The notes beneath the pieces are model-generated. The model had not been told where the DNA came from. It did no database searches and worked only from the letters and a program-made list of their open reading frames with translations. This document shows, piece after piece, positions 35,080 through 47,440 of a stretch of 64,000 nucleotides of DNA. A program made the position numbers and the translations under genes. The stretch's first letter is position 1; every line of letters begins with the position of its first letter. The DNA lies in assembly GCA_026826555.1 (NCBI GenBank), contig JAKSZT010053881.1:10601485-10665484 (forward strand), read 5' to 3'. This DNA is from Tolypeutes matacus. Lineage: Eukaryota; Chordata; Mammalia; Cingulata; Chlamyphoridae.

Positions 35080-36370
35080 GATGGAGGCATCACCAACTTT
35101 TCTGATATAAGGGATTAGAATATGCTCATGCCTAAAGAGGTCAAAAGTTAGACCAGTAAGTGGAAATTCCAGGACGTCAAATTGTACATCTATATAAGGA
35201 AGAATTTTCTATTTATTAGAGTTTCTGAGATTGAAATGACCACCTCTAAGGTACTGAATCACTGAAGATGCTGAAGTTGAGGTTTGATGACCATTTGACA
35301 GAAACTTTGAGGAAAACTTAAAATGTTCTTCAAAACTGATGTCCTATGATTAGGCTTAGTGACACAGTAAATGTACCTGTTTGTATAGCATTTTTTACCC
35401 ATTTTTGGCTGAATCTACTTTTTTAACTCAAAATTTTCCTCAATCAAAAGCCTGAAGGATCTTGAAGACAAATTTATGAGAAGCTGTTATAAAACTCAGA
35501 GAAAATTTAGAGTTGAAAGGTAACAGATACAGTGAGGTTATAGTAAGAAGGCATTTAAAAGTTTAGGAAGATTAATCAGGAGAAGCAAAGTAGAGGAAGG
35601 GTATTACCAAAATATCTAAAATCTCGAATGGTGTTGGTAAAATGAATATTACCTGCCAAATCCTGAGAGGATAGGCTGAGGGAGCCCCTTTTGAAATTTG
35701 AGCAAAAGGAGTTAAGGCCCACTTTGGGAATCAGAGAAAAAACATAGTATTAATTGTCCTTCTGAGGACAAAAATATAAAATGATTTTTAAAATATTTTG
35801 ACAAAGTTATTAACAAAGGTAGCAAGTGGCTACTAGGAGGACCATGGTTGTATCTTAAGTTTAAGTTTGAAGTCAGAGACAAGCACACGCTCTGTCACTT
35901 GAGACCCCTGTCGGCAGTAGAGTATTGGGCAGGCTAAAGGTCTGCCCTTGTATGAAAAAGTTCTGTATTCCTAAAATAAGCCACTTTGCCCGGGGTTTCT
36001 CAGATTTCATTACAATTAGGAAGGAGTGCAAAGCAGGTAAACAGAAAAATCTTTCATCGTCATGGGAAAAGAATCTGAAAATCTTCCAGATACGCAGCTC
36101 CTGAGAAGTTTGGGGGTAGATGGATAGTCGCTGAACAAAATTTAATTCTGAGATCTAGGATCTCTTCCCCGCTGAAGGTAAACTCGAACAGCAGGCCTCA
36201 TGGTAAAGGTACAAGAAATATACTTTAGCTAAAGTTTTCTCCACGGATAGAAGTCGGCACGGCAAAACGTGCAAAACACTGTCCCATTTTTACGGTAAAA
36301 GAATATCCACCAACGAAGTTGGGTAAGCTCTTTCCCTTATAAGTGAAACAACACAGAACGCCAACGTCTT
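35080..36370. other. Apparently unique DNA upstream of the CpG island
   Basis: Few recognisable repeats. Composition rises in G+C towards 36.3 kb. It is likely the flank of the promoter described next. Confidence 0.45.
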
Positions 36371-36379
36371 GCAGCGCAA

Positions 36380-36740
36380 CTCTCACTATTGTGTTAGCGC
36401 CGGCAGCGGAAGGTCCTAGGTCCACTGTGCCGTTAAAGAGTTCCTCTTTGTTCAGTTTCAGTACGAGACGTAGGAAGCGGTGTTCTTCCGCGGTCGCCGC
36501 TCAGGCCCCGCCCCGCCGCAGCTTTGGAGAGCTGCCATTCGGCGCTGGAGTGGCTCCGCGCTCCCAGAATGCACCGGCAGTCCGCGGGAAACCAAAATGG
36601 CGAAGGGCTGTAGCGAAGTGGGGTGTGTTTGAGGCCGGTATAAGAACGCCCAGTCCACCCCCAACCCTCATTCCCAGGACCCTGGTTTGTGCGTGCGTAT
36701 GTGCGGGGTGCCCGGTGGGGCGGGTGCCCAGTAAGTGCTC
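36380..36740. promoter_or_regulatory. CpG-island promoter and probable first exon, gene not identified
   Basis: G+C and CpG jump sharply above the A+T-rich surroundings. Recognisable promoter elements: GC box 'ccccgccccgcc' (about 36507-36518), a ZNF143-like 'ctcccagaatgca' (36571-36583), and a YY1-like 'aaaatggcg' (about 36594-36602). The ATG at 36597 opens only 11 codons, so it is more likely a YY1 site than a start codon. A strong splice donor 'gtaagt' lies at 36731-36736, suggesting a plus-strand non-coding or mostly non-coding first exon. The minus strand is also possible, because such promoters are often bidirectional. No coding exon that I can name follows in the window. Confidence 0.7.
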
Positions 36741-39040
36741 GAACTCGTAGGAGAAGCGCCAAGGGGGACGTGATTGGTTGTTTTTTTCCTGTATGAAGCG
36801 GTTGGTACCACTGAAGTGACCGAATGAGGTGAGAGACCTTGGCCTGGAAACCTACTCTTCCGCAGGAGGTGGGGGGAGAGGAGGAAGAAAGGAAGCAAGT
36901 GTAAAAGGGAAAGATGGAGGACCGAGGTGGGGGTGGGGTGGGGGCGCCAGTGTGTGCATTTAATTTAGGTACCTTGCATTTATGTGTATGTTGAGAAGAA
37001 TGGATGAAAAGGAGTAGTCAGTTGGGTTTGGGAGACTATAGGTACTAAAGGAACAAGCAGGGGTTGGAGGAGTCGTTTGAAGGAACAAGATGAAACGTTG
37101 AGACGGGGAAGCAGTGTTTGGAGGAGCAGGAAGGAACCTGGGGGCGGGAGACGGTTAGAGGGGCAGAATGAACCTGGTGACGAGGGGGTGGGGAACCGAG
37201 GGGAGGAGCTGTTAGGAAATGGGGGCTGGGGGAGATGTGGGGAGCAGAGTGAAAGGGCTACCTGGGACCTTAGGAGGCTCAAAGTAGCAGCTTGGGACCG
37301 GAGGATGGTCGAATTGGAATATGGGGGTAGAGTAGAAGGGTAGGATGTATGGAGTACTAGGATAAGAGGAACACTGAAGTGGAGCCTCGGAACAAAACGT
37401 GAAAGCTTAAAGGGAAGCGGTGGGAAGGAAAGTGTGAGATGGGGGAGAAGTACCTTGTGTTTGGAGCGCAGCAAAAATCTGAGACGTTTCTTCTGTTTAA
37501 TTAAATCCAACTCATATTCTTGCTCGGATGTAGATCTGTATTCATTTTTACCACTGGGGTAGTTACCGTTTAATTTGCCAAGATTTCTTAACATATTTTG
37601 GTAGTGCCAGAGCCTTACTCTGTGTGTTTTACAATCTGGTGTCCTTGGTTGCTAGAATTTTTCTTTGGAAGCAATTAGAGGAAACAGATGGATTTAACGG
37701 GGTGATTTGAGGAACAGTGAGGGAAACAATGGGAAAAAGGCTATGGAATGCTACTCTAAAGACTTTTAACTTTGGTATAGAACTCATGTAATACTAATTC
37801 AAATATGAAAGCCTAGGTAGGCCTGTGCATATCATAGAGGAAAGTACCCTGTACTTTCTGATCTGTGAAGTCAGTACAGAACTAGAAATATGTAAATAGT
37901 GCCTGATTTAATAGTGCTTGACTCCAGATGCTCCGGTAGTAACTTTCTCCTTGAGATTGATTCCATGTGGACCCTCTTGTATACCTTGCCTAACAGGCTG
38001 GTTTCAATTTCCATATTTTCGTTCTTGTGATAGTGTTGTTTTTTGTTTTTATTTTTTTGCAGTGGATTGCAAAGACAGTTGAATTTATCGAAGTATCTAA
38101 TGTGGATAAAAGAGAATGCACTTAAATTCTTAGGAGAGCCTTTCAGAGGTTTTGAAAATGTTTTAAATGGAGCCATTTTGACTAACAGCTTTAGGTACCC
38201 AGTAGTTTTGGCAAGGAAAGTCTTGAATTTAAATTTCTTAAAGTATTCTTTCGATTTGGAATGTTATTAACACTCCAAGCATTTGGAATGGTGGCTTGAG
38301 AAGGAATGCAAAAGTTTTTTCCTTTTTAGATTCCTAAATAAAAATGCATTTAAATAAACATTTAAAATTTGCTCAACTTCAATTTTTTTTTAAATGCTAA
38401 AATGTTCTAAAATATTTCAATTAAGAATGCACCTGTTTTCAGATAATGCATATTCATAGTACTCCAATATAAATGGAAATCTGTATCTCTCAGGATGAAA
38501 TAAATGCACACAGAATTTTAGAATTAGAAGTATAGAAATCATCTGGTTAAACTTTTTTTCTAGATGAACTCAAATCTATTTATTAATCCTTTAAATTATG
38601 CCTATTCTTTCAAAATTCCAGAAAGGGGATTTTATTCTGTTTGTTTTCCTATGGTTGGTAAATTCTTTGACGTTATAGATTATGTATATATACTCTTTTA
38701 TTAGATCTTTGACTGAAAGGACTATGTTTTATTCATATTTTAGCATAATCTTTAATGTGACTCGAGGAAACCAGTGTTACAGTGATAATCTGTTTTAACA
38801 GATGGGGAAATTTACCTCTGACAAGTTGCCATGGCCAACATCTATAGCTTGATGGTTCTGAAGTAAAAAACCTGATTTCTGTTTTACTTAATCTAAACTT
38901 CCAGGAACAATGTTCCTTGGTTGATATTTTTATGCTTTTTTTTTGTTTTCCTGTTCTTCAGGATAATTTGTTTATTGTAGTAGGATACAGTATAACAACC
39001 TAGTATATGGAATATGGATGTTTCCCTCTGGATGTTTCTT
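36741..39040. other. Probable first intron or intergenic DNA
   Basis: Purine-rich G+C-moderate DNA to about 37.4 kb, then A+T-rich. A frame at 37077-37343 is Arg/Gly/Glu-rich and follows from base composition. A strong acceptor-like site (long T tract then 'tgcag') ends at 38062, but no exon is recognised behind it. Confidence 0.4.
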
Positions 39041-39051
39041 AGGTGTTAGGA

Positions 39052-39250
39052 CAATACTGTCCAATAGAACTTTCTCCAATGATGACAGTTCTATATCTGC
39101 TCTGTCCAGCACGGTAGTCACTAGCTACATGTGATTATTGAGCATTGTAATGTGATTAGTGTGACTGCGAACTTAATTTATAATTTACATTAAAATGAAA
39201 AATTTGTGGCTATATATGACTAGTGGCTACTGTATTGGACAGCACAGTAT
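39052..39250 (+). mobile_element. hAT-Charlie-type MITE
   Basis: Inverted ends are visible: 'actgtccaatagaacttt' at the left and 'tgtattggacagcac' at the right. The internal 'tagtcactagctacatgtg' and 'atgactagtggctac' are familiar from a mammal-wide hAT-Charlie element. The exact MER name is not assigned. Confidence 0.75.
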
Positions 39251-39544
39251 TTGGGGTTAATGCATCCATGTATTAGGAATTGTCACATCCATTAGCCTTG
39301 GAAACCACAGGAACCCAAGGGCCAGAATTTCCTGCCATACAGCTTAGGATGTTCAAGTTCTCTTTGTACATTTCAAAGATGAAATATGTCTTTTTGCTAT
39401 TCATTATGTCTTCTGTCTTATCTCTGTTTTCATGTAATGGTGCAGAAGAATAATGAAGGTAGCAACTTCTGTGGTACTTTTAAGATACAAGATTCTGCTT
39501 ATGTCAAAAAACAACAAAAATAGATGTTAGGAAAGTTAGTTTTA

Positions 39545-39965
39545 GTTTTTTTAAAAAAAATTTAATATACTTTGTTATTCTTGCATAGTAATAATAATTA
39601 TAATAATAATAAACTTTTCATTAAGGAAAATTTCAAACATAAACACAATGAACCGGAATAGTATATTGAACTTTTATGTGTCTATTACCCAGCTTCAATA
39701 GTTGTTAACATTCTGCCACTCTTATTTCATCTATACCTCCACCCACACTTCACTCCATTGTTTTATTTTTTTAGTTTATTTTTTTTTTGAGGTAACATTT
39801 ACACATACTGAAATGCACAAGTCAGCTATTTTTTTTTTAGTTTTGAACATTTGTGTAGAAATTTTCAATAGTTTAATTCCAACAATGTAATGAATTCCCC
39901 ATGCATCCATTATTTAAACAATAGTTTTATTGAGACATAATTCACATACTGTATTTACTTGTAGA
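39545..39965 (-). repeat. Old L1 3'-UTR-like remnant
   Basis: 'attaccc agcttcaatagttg' and 'ttgaggtaacatttacacat' resemble L1 3'-end text found in older subfamilies. The orientation is a best guess. Confidence 0.4.
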
Positions 39966-39989
39966 CAAATGGACTTTTTAAAAAAGAAA

Positions 39990-40100
39990 GGAATGGGAGC
40001 GGATGTAGCTCAAGTGGTTGAGTGCCTGCTTCTCATGTATGAGGTCCTGGGTTCAATCCCTGATACCTCCTAAAAAAAAAAAAAAAAAAAAAAATAATAA
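39990..40100 (+). mobile_element. DAS-type SINE, monomer
   Basis: The clean head 'gggagcggatgtagctcaag', 'tggttgagtgcctgc' and box B 'gggttcaatccct' end in 'acctcc' and a long A run that turns into (ata)n. Confidence 0.95.
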
Positions 40101-40284
40101 TAATAATAAAAGAGAACAAAGTGGACCAAAGCAGGTAAAGCAAGAATAGGCAGTTTGTTCTATTTCAGTCAGCCAGGTGCTAAAAGCAAACTACAGATTT
40201 TCCTATCTTTGCTGCTGAAGTTTATATTGCAGTAAAAGCTTCCACAACTTTTTTAGTCACATATGAAAAAAGGTTTTGGTCAGA

Positions 40285-40480
40285 GTGGGTGGGGCACAGT
40301 GATCTAGTGGAAATTACTAAATATACTCTGAAGATTTGACTCTGAGTTTAATCTTCAGCTCTGTAGCAGTCTTAGTTTCTTTACTTTTAAAATGGGGTGA
40401 TGCCTGCCTGTGTTATTCCCAGGATTGTTGGGAGGATCAAGGACAATATAGGAGAATGTACTTTATAAACTAGATGCAGT
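40285..40480 (+). repeat. MIR SINE
   Basis: 'ctttacttttaaaatggggtg', 'cccaggattgttgggaggatc' and the preceding 'gactctgag' block follow MIR order. Confidence 0.65.
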
Positions 40481-40762
40481 TTAATTGTATGGCATTAATT
40501 TACAAAATCTTTTTTCCAAAAAGAGTTGTTATAGAGAACAAGAAAGCCATGTGTACCTGTGGTGAAGCCTATGCTTGATGCACTAAAAACACCCCATCCT
40601 GTCTTCCTCCCCAGATGATGAGTATGTCCAATACTGAATGAATAATTTATTTTTGCTATATTCATAATTATAGTTTCAAACATGTTAACCAAACTATGTT
40701 CCCTACTGAGTATGATATATTTAAGAGTATTATTGAACCAAAGGTTGAATGTTAAAGAGCCA

Positions 40763-40791
40763 TATATATATATACATATATATATATATAC

Positions 40792-40839
<48 letters not shown>

Positions 40840-40880
40840 GTATATGTATATGTATATATATATGCATGCATGCATGCTTT
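40763..40880. repeat. (TA)n/(TG)n compound microsatellite
   Basis: (TA)n, a (GT)n block, (TA)n, (TATATG)n and (ATGC)n follow one another. The resulting I-Y-I-Y frames on both strands are artefacts. Confidence 0.95.
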
Positions 40881-41841
40881 CCATCTGAAAAATACTGGTA
40901 CTTGGTATATTTAGTATGTTTTGTAAATTGCTGACCAGCCCTAATAGTTCTAATTGATATTAGATATGCCTCACAATTACCTGTAGAGTTAAAAACAAAA
41001 ACAAAAAACAATAAATAGGACCAGTTTCCTGGAGATTCTCATTTGGTAGGTTTGGGATGGGCTTTTGTATATATTTGTACTTGTTTTTACCTTTTCTTCT
41101 CACTTCATTTTATATTGCAGCTAGTATTCAGAAATATTAGATTTTGTTCTAGGGTCTAGACCAGAAACCTACAGTTATTTAAAATGTTGCCAAGAGCTGT
41201 TCAAAAGAAAGATTACTATTAGGCCACATTTTTCATACTTGAATTAAAAAATGTTTAGCCATCGCACTCATGTTTAAAATATTTTAAATTAATGGTTAAT
41301 ATAAGTTAATGGAACTTTGAAGTCCGGAAACTTTGTGGACTGTTAAATGTTTTATGAAATCTGTTTATCTAGAGAGAGAGTGAATTTCCTTTCAGGGAAG
41401 TGTTTAAACAAAGGCTAGATGATTACCTTTAATTAGGGATGTTAAAAAGGGAGATTTTTTTCATTAGCTAGGAAGTAAAAATGATCTTCCTGGTAGCTCT
41501 AAAACTAAGATTATGGATTATTATGAAAACAATAGGCATAGCTTTTCCTTTAGGTTAATGATGAGAATTGTCAGGGGAGATAGAATACTTTTCAAAGTCA
41601 AGTTTCTCTTGAGTGTTCTCTTTTCTAGTTTTCTCCAGGTTCTAGAGTCTTTTCCACTCTTAATAGTTGTCCAAAGCCATTTCTTGAATTTTTCTTTCTC
41701 AATGACAGGCTCAAGAATATATTATCACCTCAATTTTTTGTTTTAAGTGTTTTATTGCTGCTTATTTGAGGGGAACAAAGAAAAGTGATTATTTGTAAAG
41801 ATTAAACAAATTTAAAACGTTCTTATAGTTCCCTTGTGTAG

Positions 41842-42180
41842 TGATTCTTAATCTTTTTGGTCTCAGGAGAATCATTTTCCACCCTTAACTATTGAGGACC
41901 TCAAAGAACTTTTGTTTATGTGGGTTATTTCTAGTAATATTTACAGAATTAGAAATTAAAACTGAGACAATTTAAAAAAAACAAGACTACTCATGTACGT
42001 CAACCTTTAGAATGATGAAATCATCACACAGCATTTAGTCTCTGGAAATGCCACTGTACATGAATGAAAGTGAAAAGGGAAAATAATTTCTTAATATTAT
42101 TTTGAAACCGGCCTTAACCCTGTAGGCTGCATTGAAAGGATCTAGGAGACCCCAGCGACTACAGCTTGAGAACTGCTACT
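41842..42180 (+). mobile_element. hAT-Charlie non-autonomous DNA transposon
   Basis: It starts 'gtgattcttaatctttttgg' and ends 'acagcttgagaactgctac' (partial inverted termini). Internal 'aggacctcaaagaac' and 'gaaattaaaactgagac' match a known hAT-Charlie pattern. Confidence 0.7.
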
Positions 42181-42319
42181 GTAGACCACTGTTTCTTTAG
42201 AGAAATAGGGTTATTTCATGCATTGCAGGGTTTTAGCAGTCCTGGCCTAGCAGATCTTATATCTCTTCTTAGAAAAAATTGGGAGCTTTCAGGCAAGAAC
42301 TGCTTTCTGCTTCCTACTC

Positions 42320-45300
42320 TCACAACTACCAACTTAATACTTAGCAAGTATTTTACTGAGAATTTTTGTATCTATATTCATAAGAGAAATTGGCCTATAA
42401 GTTTCTTTTCTTATAGTATCCTAATCTGGCTTTGGTATTTGGGTGATGTTGGCCTTATAGAATGCGTTAGGTATTCTGTGTTCTGCCCTCTCCCCTCTAA
42501 AATTTTCGGGAAGAATTTAAGCAGGATTGCTATTCTTGAAATGCTTGATAGAATTCACCTGTGAAGCCAACTGGTCCTGGGCTTTTCTTTGTTGCAAAGA
42601 TTTTGATGAGTGATTGATTCTCTTTACTTGTAATTGGTTTTGAGATCTTTGGTTTCCTCTAGAGTCATTGTAAGGTTGTTTGTGTGTTTCTAGGAATTTG
42701 CCTATTTCAATAAGTTGTCTTTGTTGGCATACAATTGTTCATAGTATCTTTTTATGATCCTTTTTATTTCTTTGGGGTCAGTAGTGATGTCTCCCCCCCC
42801 CCATTTCTGATTTTATTTGCATCTTCTATTTTTCTTTGTAGGTCTAGCTAAGAGTTTGTCCATTTTATTGATCTTCTCAAAGAATCAACTTTTGGTGGTG
42901 TTAATGCCCTTTTTTTTGGTTCTCAATTTCATTTATTTCTCTTCTAATCTTTGTTCTTTCTTTCCTTATACTTTGTGATTAATTTGCTGTTCTATTTCTA
43001 GTACCTCTAGGTCTTTGATTTTAGCTCTTTCTTTTTTTAAAATAGATGTTTAGGGCTATACATTTCCTTCTCAGTATTCCATTTGCTGCATCTCATACTT
43101 TTGATATTATGTGTTCTTGTTTTCATTTGTCTTGAGTTTTACTGATTGCTTTTGCATTTGCTTGTTTGACCTACTGATTGTTTGTTTTGTTAACGTCAAT
43201 GTATTTGTGAATTTTCCCTTTTTCTACCTGTTATTGATTTCCAGCTTCATTCCATTATGGTCAGAGAAAGTGCTTTGTGTAATTTCAGTCTTTTTTAATT
43301 TATTGAGACTTGTTTTAGACCCAACATCTGGTCTATCCTGGGGAAGATCCAATGCTGTTTTTGGTGCAATGTTCTGTATATGTCTGTTCTAGTTCATACA
43401 TTATTATTTAGACTCTCTTTTTCCTTATTGACCCACTGTCTAGATGTTCAGCTATTGATGAGAGTGGTGTAGTGAAGTCTTCAACTATTATTGTAGAGAT
43501 GTTTTTTTTCTCTTCACTTTTGCCAGTGTGTGCCTCATGTATTTTGGGGCACCATTGTTAGGTGTATAAATATTTGTGATTGTTACTTCTTTGCGGATTG
43601 CCCCTTTTATTAACATATAATGTTCTTTGTCTCTTATAACGGTTTTGCATTTAAAGTCTATTTTGTCTAATATTAGTTAGCTACCCCAGTTCTTTTTTGA
43701 TTACTGTTTACATGGAATATCTTTTTCCAACCTTTCAGTTTCAACCTATTTTTGTTGTTGGGTCTAAGGTGAGTCTCTGGTAACAGCATATAGTTGGATC
43801 ATGCTTTTTTATCCATTACTGTAAAGGCAGTACTTACTTCAGCCATTTTACCTTTTATTTTTATATATCAGTTTTTTGGTCTCTTTTTACCCTTTTAGTT
43901 AACCTTAATAATCTTCATTTCTGTAGTCTACTCCAAACCTTTCTCTCCTGTTTTTTCCTTTCAGACTGCAGAACTCCCTTTAATGATTTCTTGTAAGGCA
44001 TGTCTCTTGTTGACGAACTCCCTCAGTTTCTGTTTGTGAATATTTTAAACTTGCCCACATTTTTCAAGGACAGTTTTGCTGGATAAAGAATTTTTGGTTG
44101 GCAGTTTTTCTCTTTCCATACCTCAAAAATAACATACCATTGCCTTCTTGCCTCCATGGTTTCTGATGAGAAATAGACACTTAACCTTATTGAGTATCCC
44201 TTGTATGTGATGAATTACGTTTCTCTTGCTGCATTCAGAATTCTCTTTTTATCTTTGGCATTTGACATGATTAGTATGTGTCTTGGAGTAGGTCTCAGGA
44301 TTTATTCTATTTAGAGTACCTCACACTTCTTCAACATTTATATTTGTATCTTCCATTAGAGTGGGGACATTTTTGGCTAGTATTTCCTCATATTCTTTCT
44401 GCCCCCTTTCCATTCTCTTCTCCTTCTGGGACATGTGGGGTGTCTGTGTTTGTGAGCTTCTTGTTATTCTGATCCCTGAGATCCTGCTTAATTTTTTCCA
44501 TTCTTTTCTCTGTCTGTTCTTCTGTCTGTAAGATTTTAATTGTCCTATCTTCTAGTTCGCTGCTTCTTCTGCCTATTTGTATTTGCATTGTATGCCTCTA
44601 GTGTGATTTTTTTTTTTACCGGGAGGTCCCGGGGATCGAACCCGGGTCTCTCCATATGGGAGACGGACGCCCAACCAGTTGAGCCACATCCGACCCCCTC
44701 TAGTGTGATTTTAATCTCGTCTATTGTGGCCTTCATCCCCATAATTTCTTTTATGTTTCTTTTTGTACTTTCAGATTCTTCTTTTTGCTCACACAGTACC
44801 TTCTTAATATCCTTATTTCTTTAACCGTATTTTCCTTCATCTTGAATTGATTTAGGAGGTTTGTTTGAACATCTTTGATTGTTTCAAATCTTTCTTTCCT
44901 CTGAAGTTTTAATTTGTTCCCTTGAATGGCCATATTTTACTGTTTCTTAGTAAGGCTTAATTTTTTTTTTTTACTGATGTCTAGGTATATGATTATCTTG
45001 ATGAGTTTACCCTGAAGGCCAGTTTCTTTCTCTTGCTTAGGGTTTTATTGTTGATTGACTTTGTATTAAGGCTCTTTGATTCTTGGTTCAACTTATTCAG
45101 GACATTTGGAATAGCTTGTTTTTAACTGATCAGATTTTTTCCAGCTGTTTTTCCTCTGATTTTGCCCTGGGTATGAAATAGAATTTTTAATATTGCACCT
45201 TTTGTGCAATTATTTCACTTCCTGGAGAAAACTTGCTGTTCACTGTTCCTTCTCTGGGAATCTTGGTCTGTTGTGTTTTGTTTTTGTTTTGCCTTTATAC

Positions 45301-46055
45301 CTTTTTATGCTCCTTTCCATCTCTCTAGCTGCTTTTGCCTGGAGGGCAAATTCTGGGAATAGGGTCACCCTTGAGAAGACTTTCCAAGTCAGTATTTCCC
45401 AGTCAAAACAGGGCAGGGATCCATGAATATGATGCAGAATGGCTCCAAAGTGCCCTGAGGAAGGGATCAGTAAGGATGCCAAGTTTCTTTTATGGCTTCC
45501 CAAAGCTGTGCTTTACTGGCCTGACCAGCAGGTGCTGCCCTTTGGCTAACTTTGGCTAACTGTACCCTGTAGCCCTGAGGAGGCCCTGCATCTTTAAATT
45601 GCCACTGCCTCTGCCTCTGTTTGGGGGCATGGTTGAAACAGTGCTTGCTGCTACCTTTAGGCGAGCTGGCTTGAAACAGTAGCTTGGATACGGGACCCAG
45701 CGATTGGAATTCGCTAATCAAAAGCTATTATCAGTCATTGGCCGTGCCCACCCCTGTTCTTGAGGAAGAGGATTTTTATGTCCCTTTCTGTCACCAGTGA
45801 GCTAGCCAGGACTGCACCCCAAAGTGGCCCTCTCTGATAGTGGGGAATGGGCTCTGACAGCCACCACACTGTTCTTTACAGAAATTCATCAGCCTCTTCC
45901 TCCCAGTTTTCCCTGGATGTTGTACAATGTTCTTCTGGCCTCCAGAGCCCCAGAATAGTTGTTTCAGACATTTTCTGCCTGCTTAATAGCTGTTTTGGTG
46001 GAAGGACTGAGTCCTGGAGCTCCTTATTCTACCATCTTCCTGGAAGTCCCCCTCA
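42320..46055 (-). mobile_element. L1 with preserved 5' end, 3'-truncated
   Basis: Antisense L1 text runs from mid ORF2 at the left ('atattcataagagaaattgg', 'ttgaactatt') through ORF1-like DNA (about 43.9-45.0 kb, with coiled-coil-like pieces such as SELEDRTIKILQ on the minus strand at 44388-44588) to a G+C-richer 5' UTR. The extreme 5' end, reversed, reads 'ggacttccaggaagatgg', typical of mammalian L1 starts. All frames are broken. A young SINE sits at 44611-44696. Confidence 0.75.
44611..44696 (-). mobile_element. DAS-type SINE, short monomer, young
   Basis: Perfect 16-bp duplication 'cctctagtgtgatttt' (44595-44610 and 44697-44712). Reversed head 'ggtcggatgtggctcaact', box B 'gggttcgatcccc'. 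It is about 85 bases, essentially the tRNA-like head plus an A tail. Confidence 0.95.
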
Positions 46056-46131
46056 GTTTATTTTTAAAAATTTCATATTTCTAATTTCCAGGAGTTCTTT
46101 CTTGGTTTTTGTTTATTTATTTTTTCATAAC

Positions 46132-46133
<2 letters not shown>

Positions 46134-46162
<29 letters not shown>

Positions 46163-46467
46163 ATTTATTTATTTCTCTCCACCCCCTCATTGCTTGAACT
46201 TGCTGTGTGCTGTTTCTTTAGGAGGCACTGGGACCTCCGATGTGGGAGGGAGGTGCTTAATCACTTGAGCCGCCTCCATTCCCTGCTTTGTTGTGTCTCT
46301 CATTATGTTTTTCTTCTTGTGGCTCTTGTTGTGTCATCTTGTTTTGTCAGCTTGCCGCGCCTGCCCATCTCGCAAGCTCGCTGTCTTCTTTAGGAGGTAC
46401 CTGGAACCGAACCACAGACCTCCCATGTGGTGGTGGGAGCTCAGTCGCCTGAGCCACATCCACTTCC
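46134..46467 (-). mobile_element. DAS-type SINE, dimeric
   Basis: T run and 'taagatttatttatttattt' tail at the left. Two reversed heads end near 46279 ('gagccgcctccattccc') and 46467 ('gagccacatccacttcc'). Confidence 0.9.
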
Positions 46468-46512
46468 AGGCATTGTGTTTTAATTTATGGATGCAACAGA
46501 TCCTTGACTTTT

Positions 46513-46713
46513 TCTATATATAGAAAAAGTCTATATAGTATATATAGTGTATATAAGTATAAGTATATATAAGTGTATATATAAGTATACATATATATAC
46601 TTGTATATATATATACTTATATATACACATATTTATACTATGTATATATTATATGTACTATATATATTATAAGTACATATAAGTATATATATATATACAA
46701 GTATATAAGTATA
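46513..46713. repeat. A+T-rich imperfect TATA/AAGTATA satellite-like tract
   Basis: About 200 bases of 'tatataagtata' variants on both strands, strongly self-complementary. Confidence 0.9.
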
Positions 46714-47179
46714 TGTAGCCTTGAGTTTAAAAATTACTTCTGTTCCCTGGATTAAGTACTTCCTTTGGAAGGTATTTTCTTGGGCTTTGTATTTTGTATT
46801 TTAGTTTTTCACCTTTTATTAAAGCATAAGGGTATACACACTTGGGTACATGGCATGGCAGGCTTTAATTTAGGGCAAAATGTGGGGAGGTGGCTTTCTT
46901 CTGCTTCCCACAGTGCCAGAATATGAAAGGCTTTACCTTAGGACACTAGCACTCGCTCAGCTTCCTAAGTTTTTTCAGATACTTTTCTCGTGAGTTGAAC
47001 CCTTGTTTTCCTTCCTTCCTTCTCTCCAGGGCCAGCAGAGGAGGCAGCCAATTTACCTGACAATATCTGAGATATTTTGCACTTGGAATCTCACGTACAG
47101 CTGAAAAGAGGATGGAGAAGAGGGGTGAAAACATAGATTTCCATAGTATAATATAGTGACTCTGTAACCTTGCTATTCA

Positions 47180-47440
47180 TTTTTATTCCTCTAACCCTGT
47201 CCTTTCTCATGTTTTCTCATGAATAACTTCACTGTCCACCTGACCATTCAAATTAGAAACCTAGAAAGCATCCTTCATTCTGCCCCTTCTCTCAGTCACC
47301 ACATTCAATCACTGATCAAATTCTTTGATTTTACCATAGTTTATCTTGAATTACTCATCTGCTTTCCTTAGTTTAGGCCCATCAGCTTGGCTGTGTTATT
47401 CAAATAGTGTAACTCAGTTCCCTATGCCCAATCTTGTCTC
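47180..47440 (+). repeat. LINE2 remnant
   Basis: 'aagcatccttcattctgccc', 'ctctcagtcaccacattcaa' resemble L2 sense text. Confidence 0.55.

Noticed and set aside
36343..36750. 135-codon frame through the CpG island as a protein
   Set aside because: Arg/Pro/Ala-rich content follows from composition. It runs across the likely promoter elements, and both strands have similar frames.
37077..37343. 88-codon Gly/Arg/Glu-rich frame
   Set aside because: Purine-rich low-complexity DNA after the CpG island. No homology is recognised.
40495..41011. Ile/Tyr-repeat frames on both strands
   Set aside because: They are translations of the (TA)n/(TG)n microsatellite.
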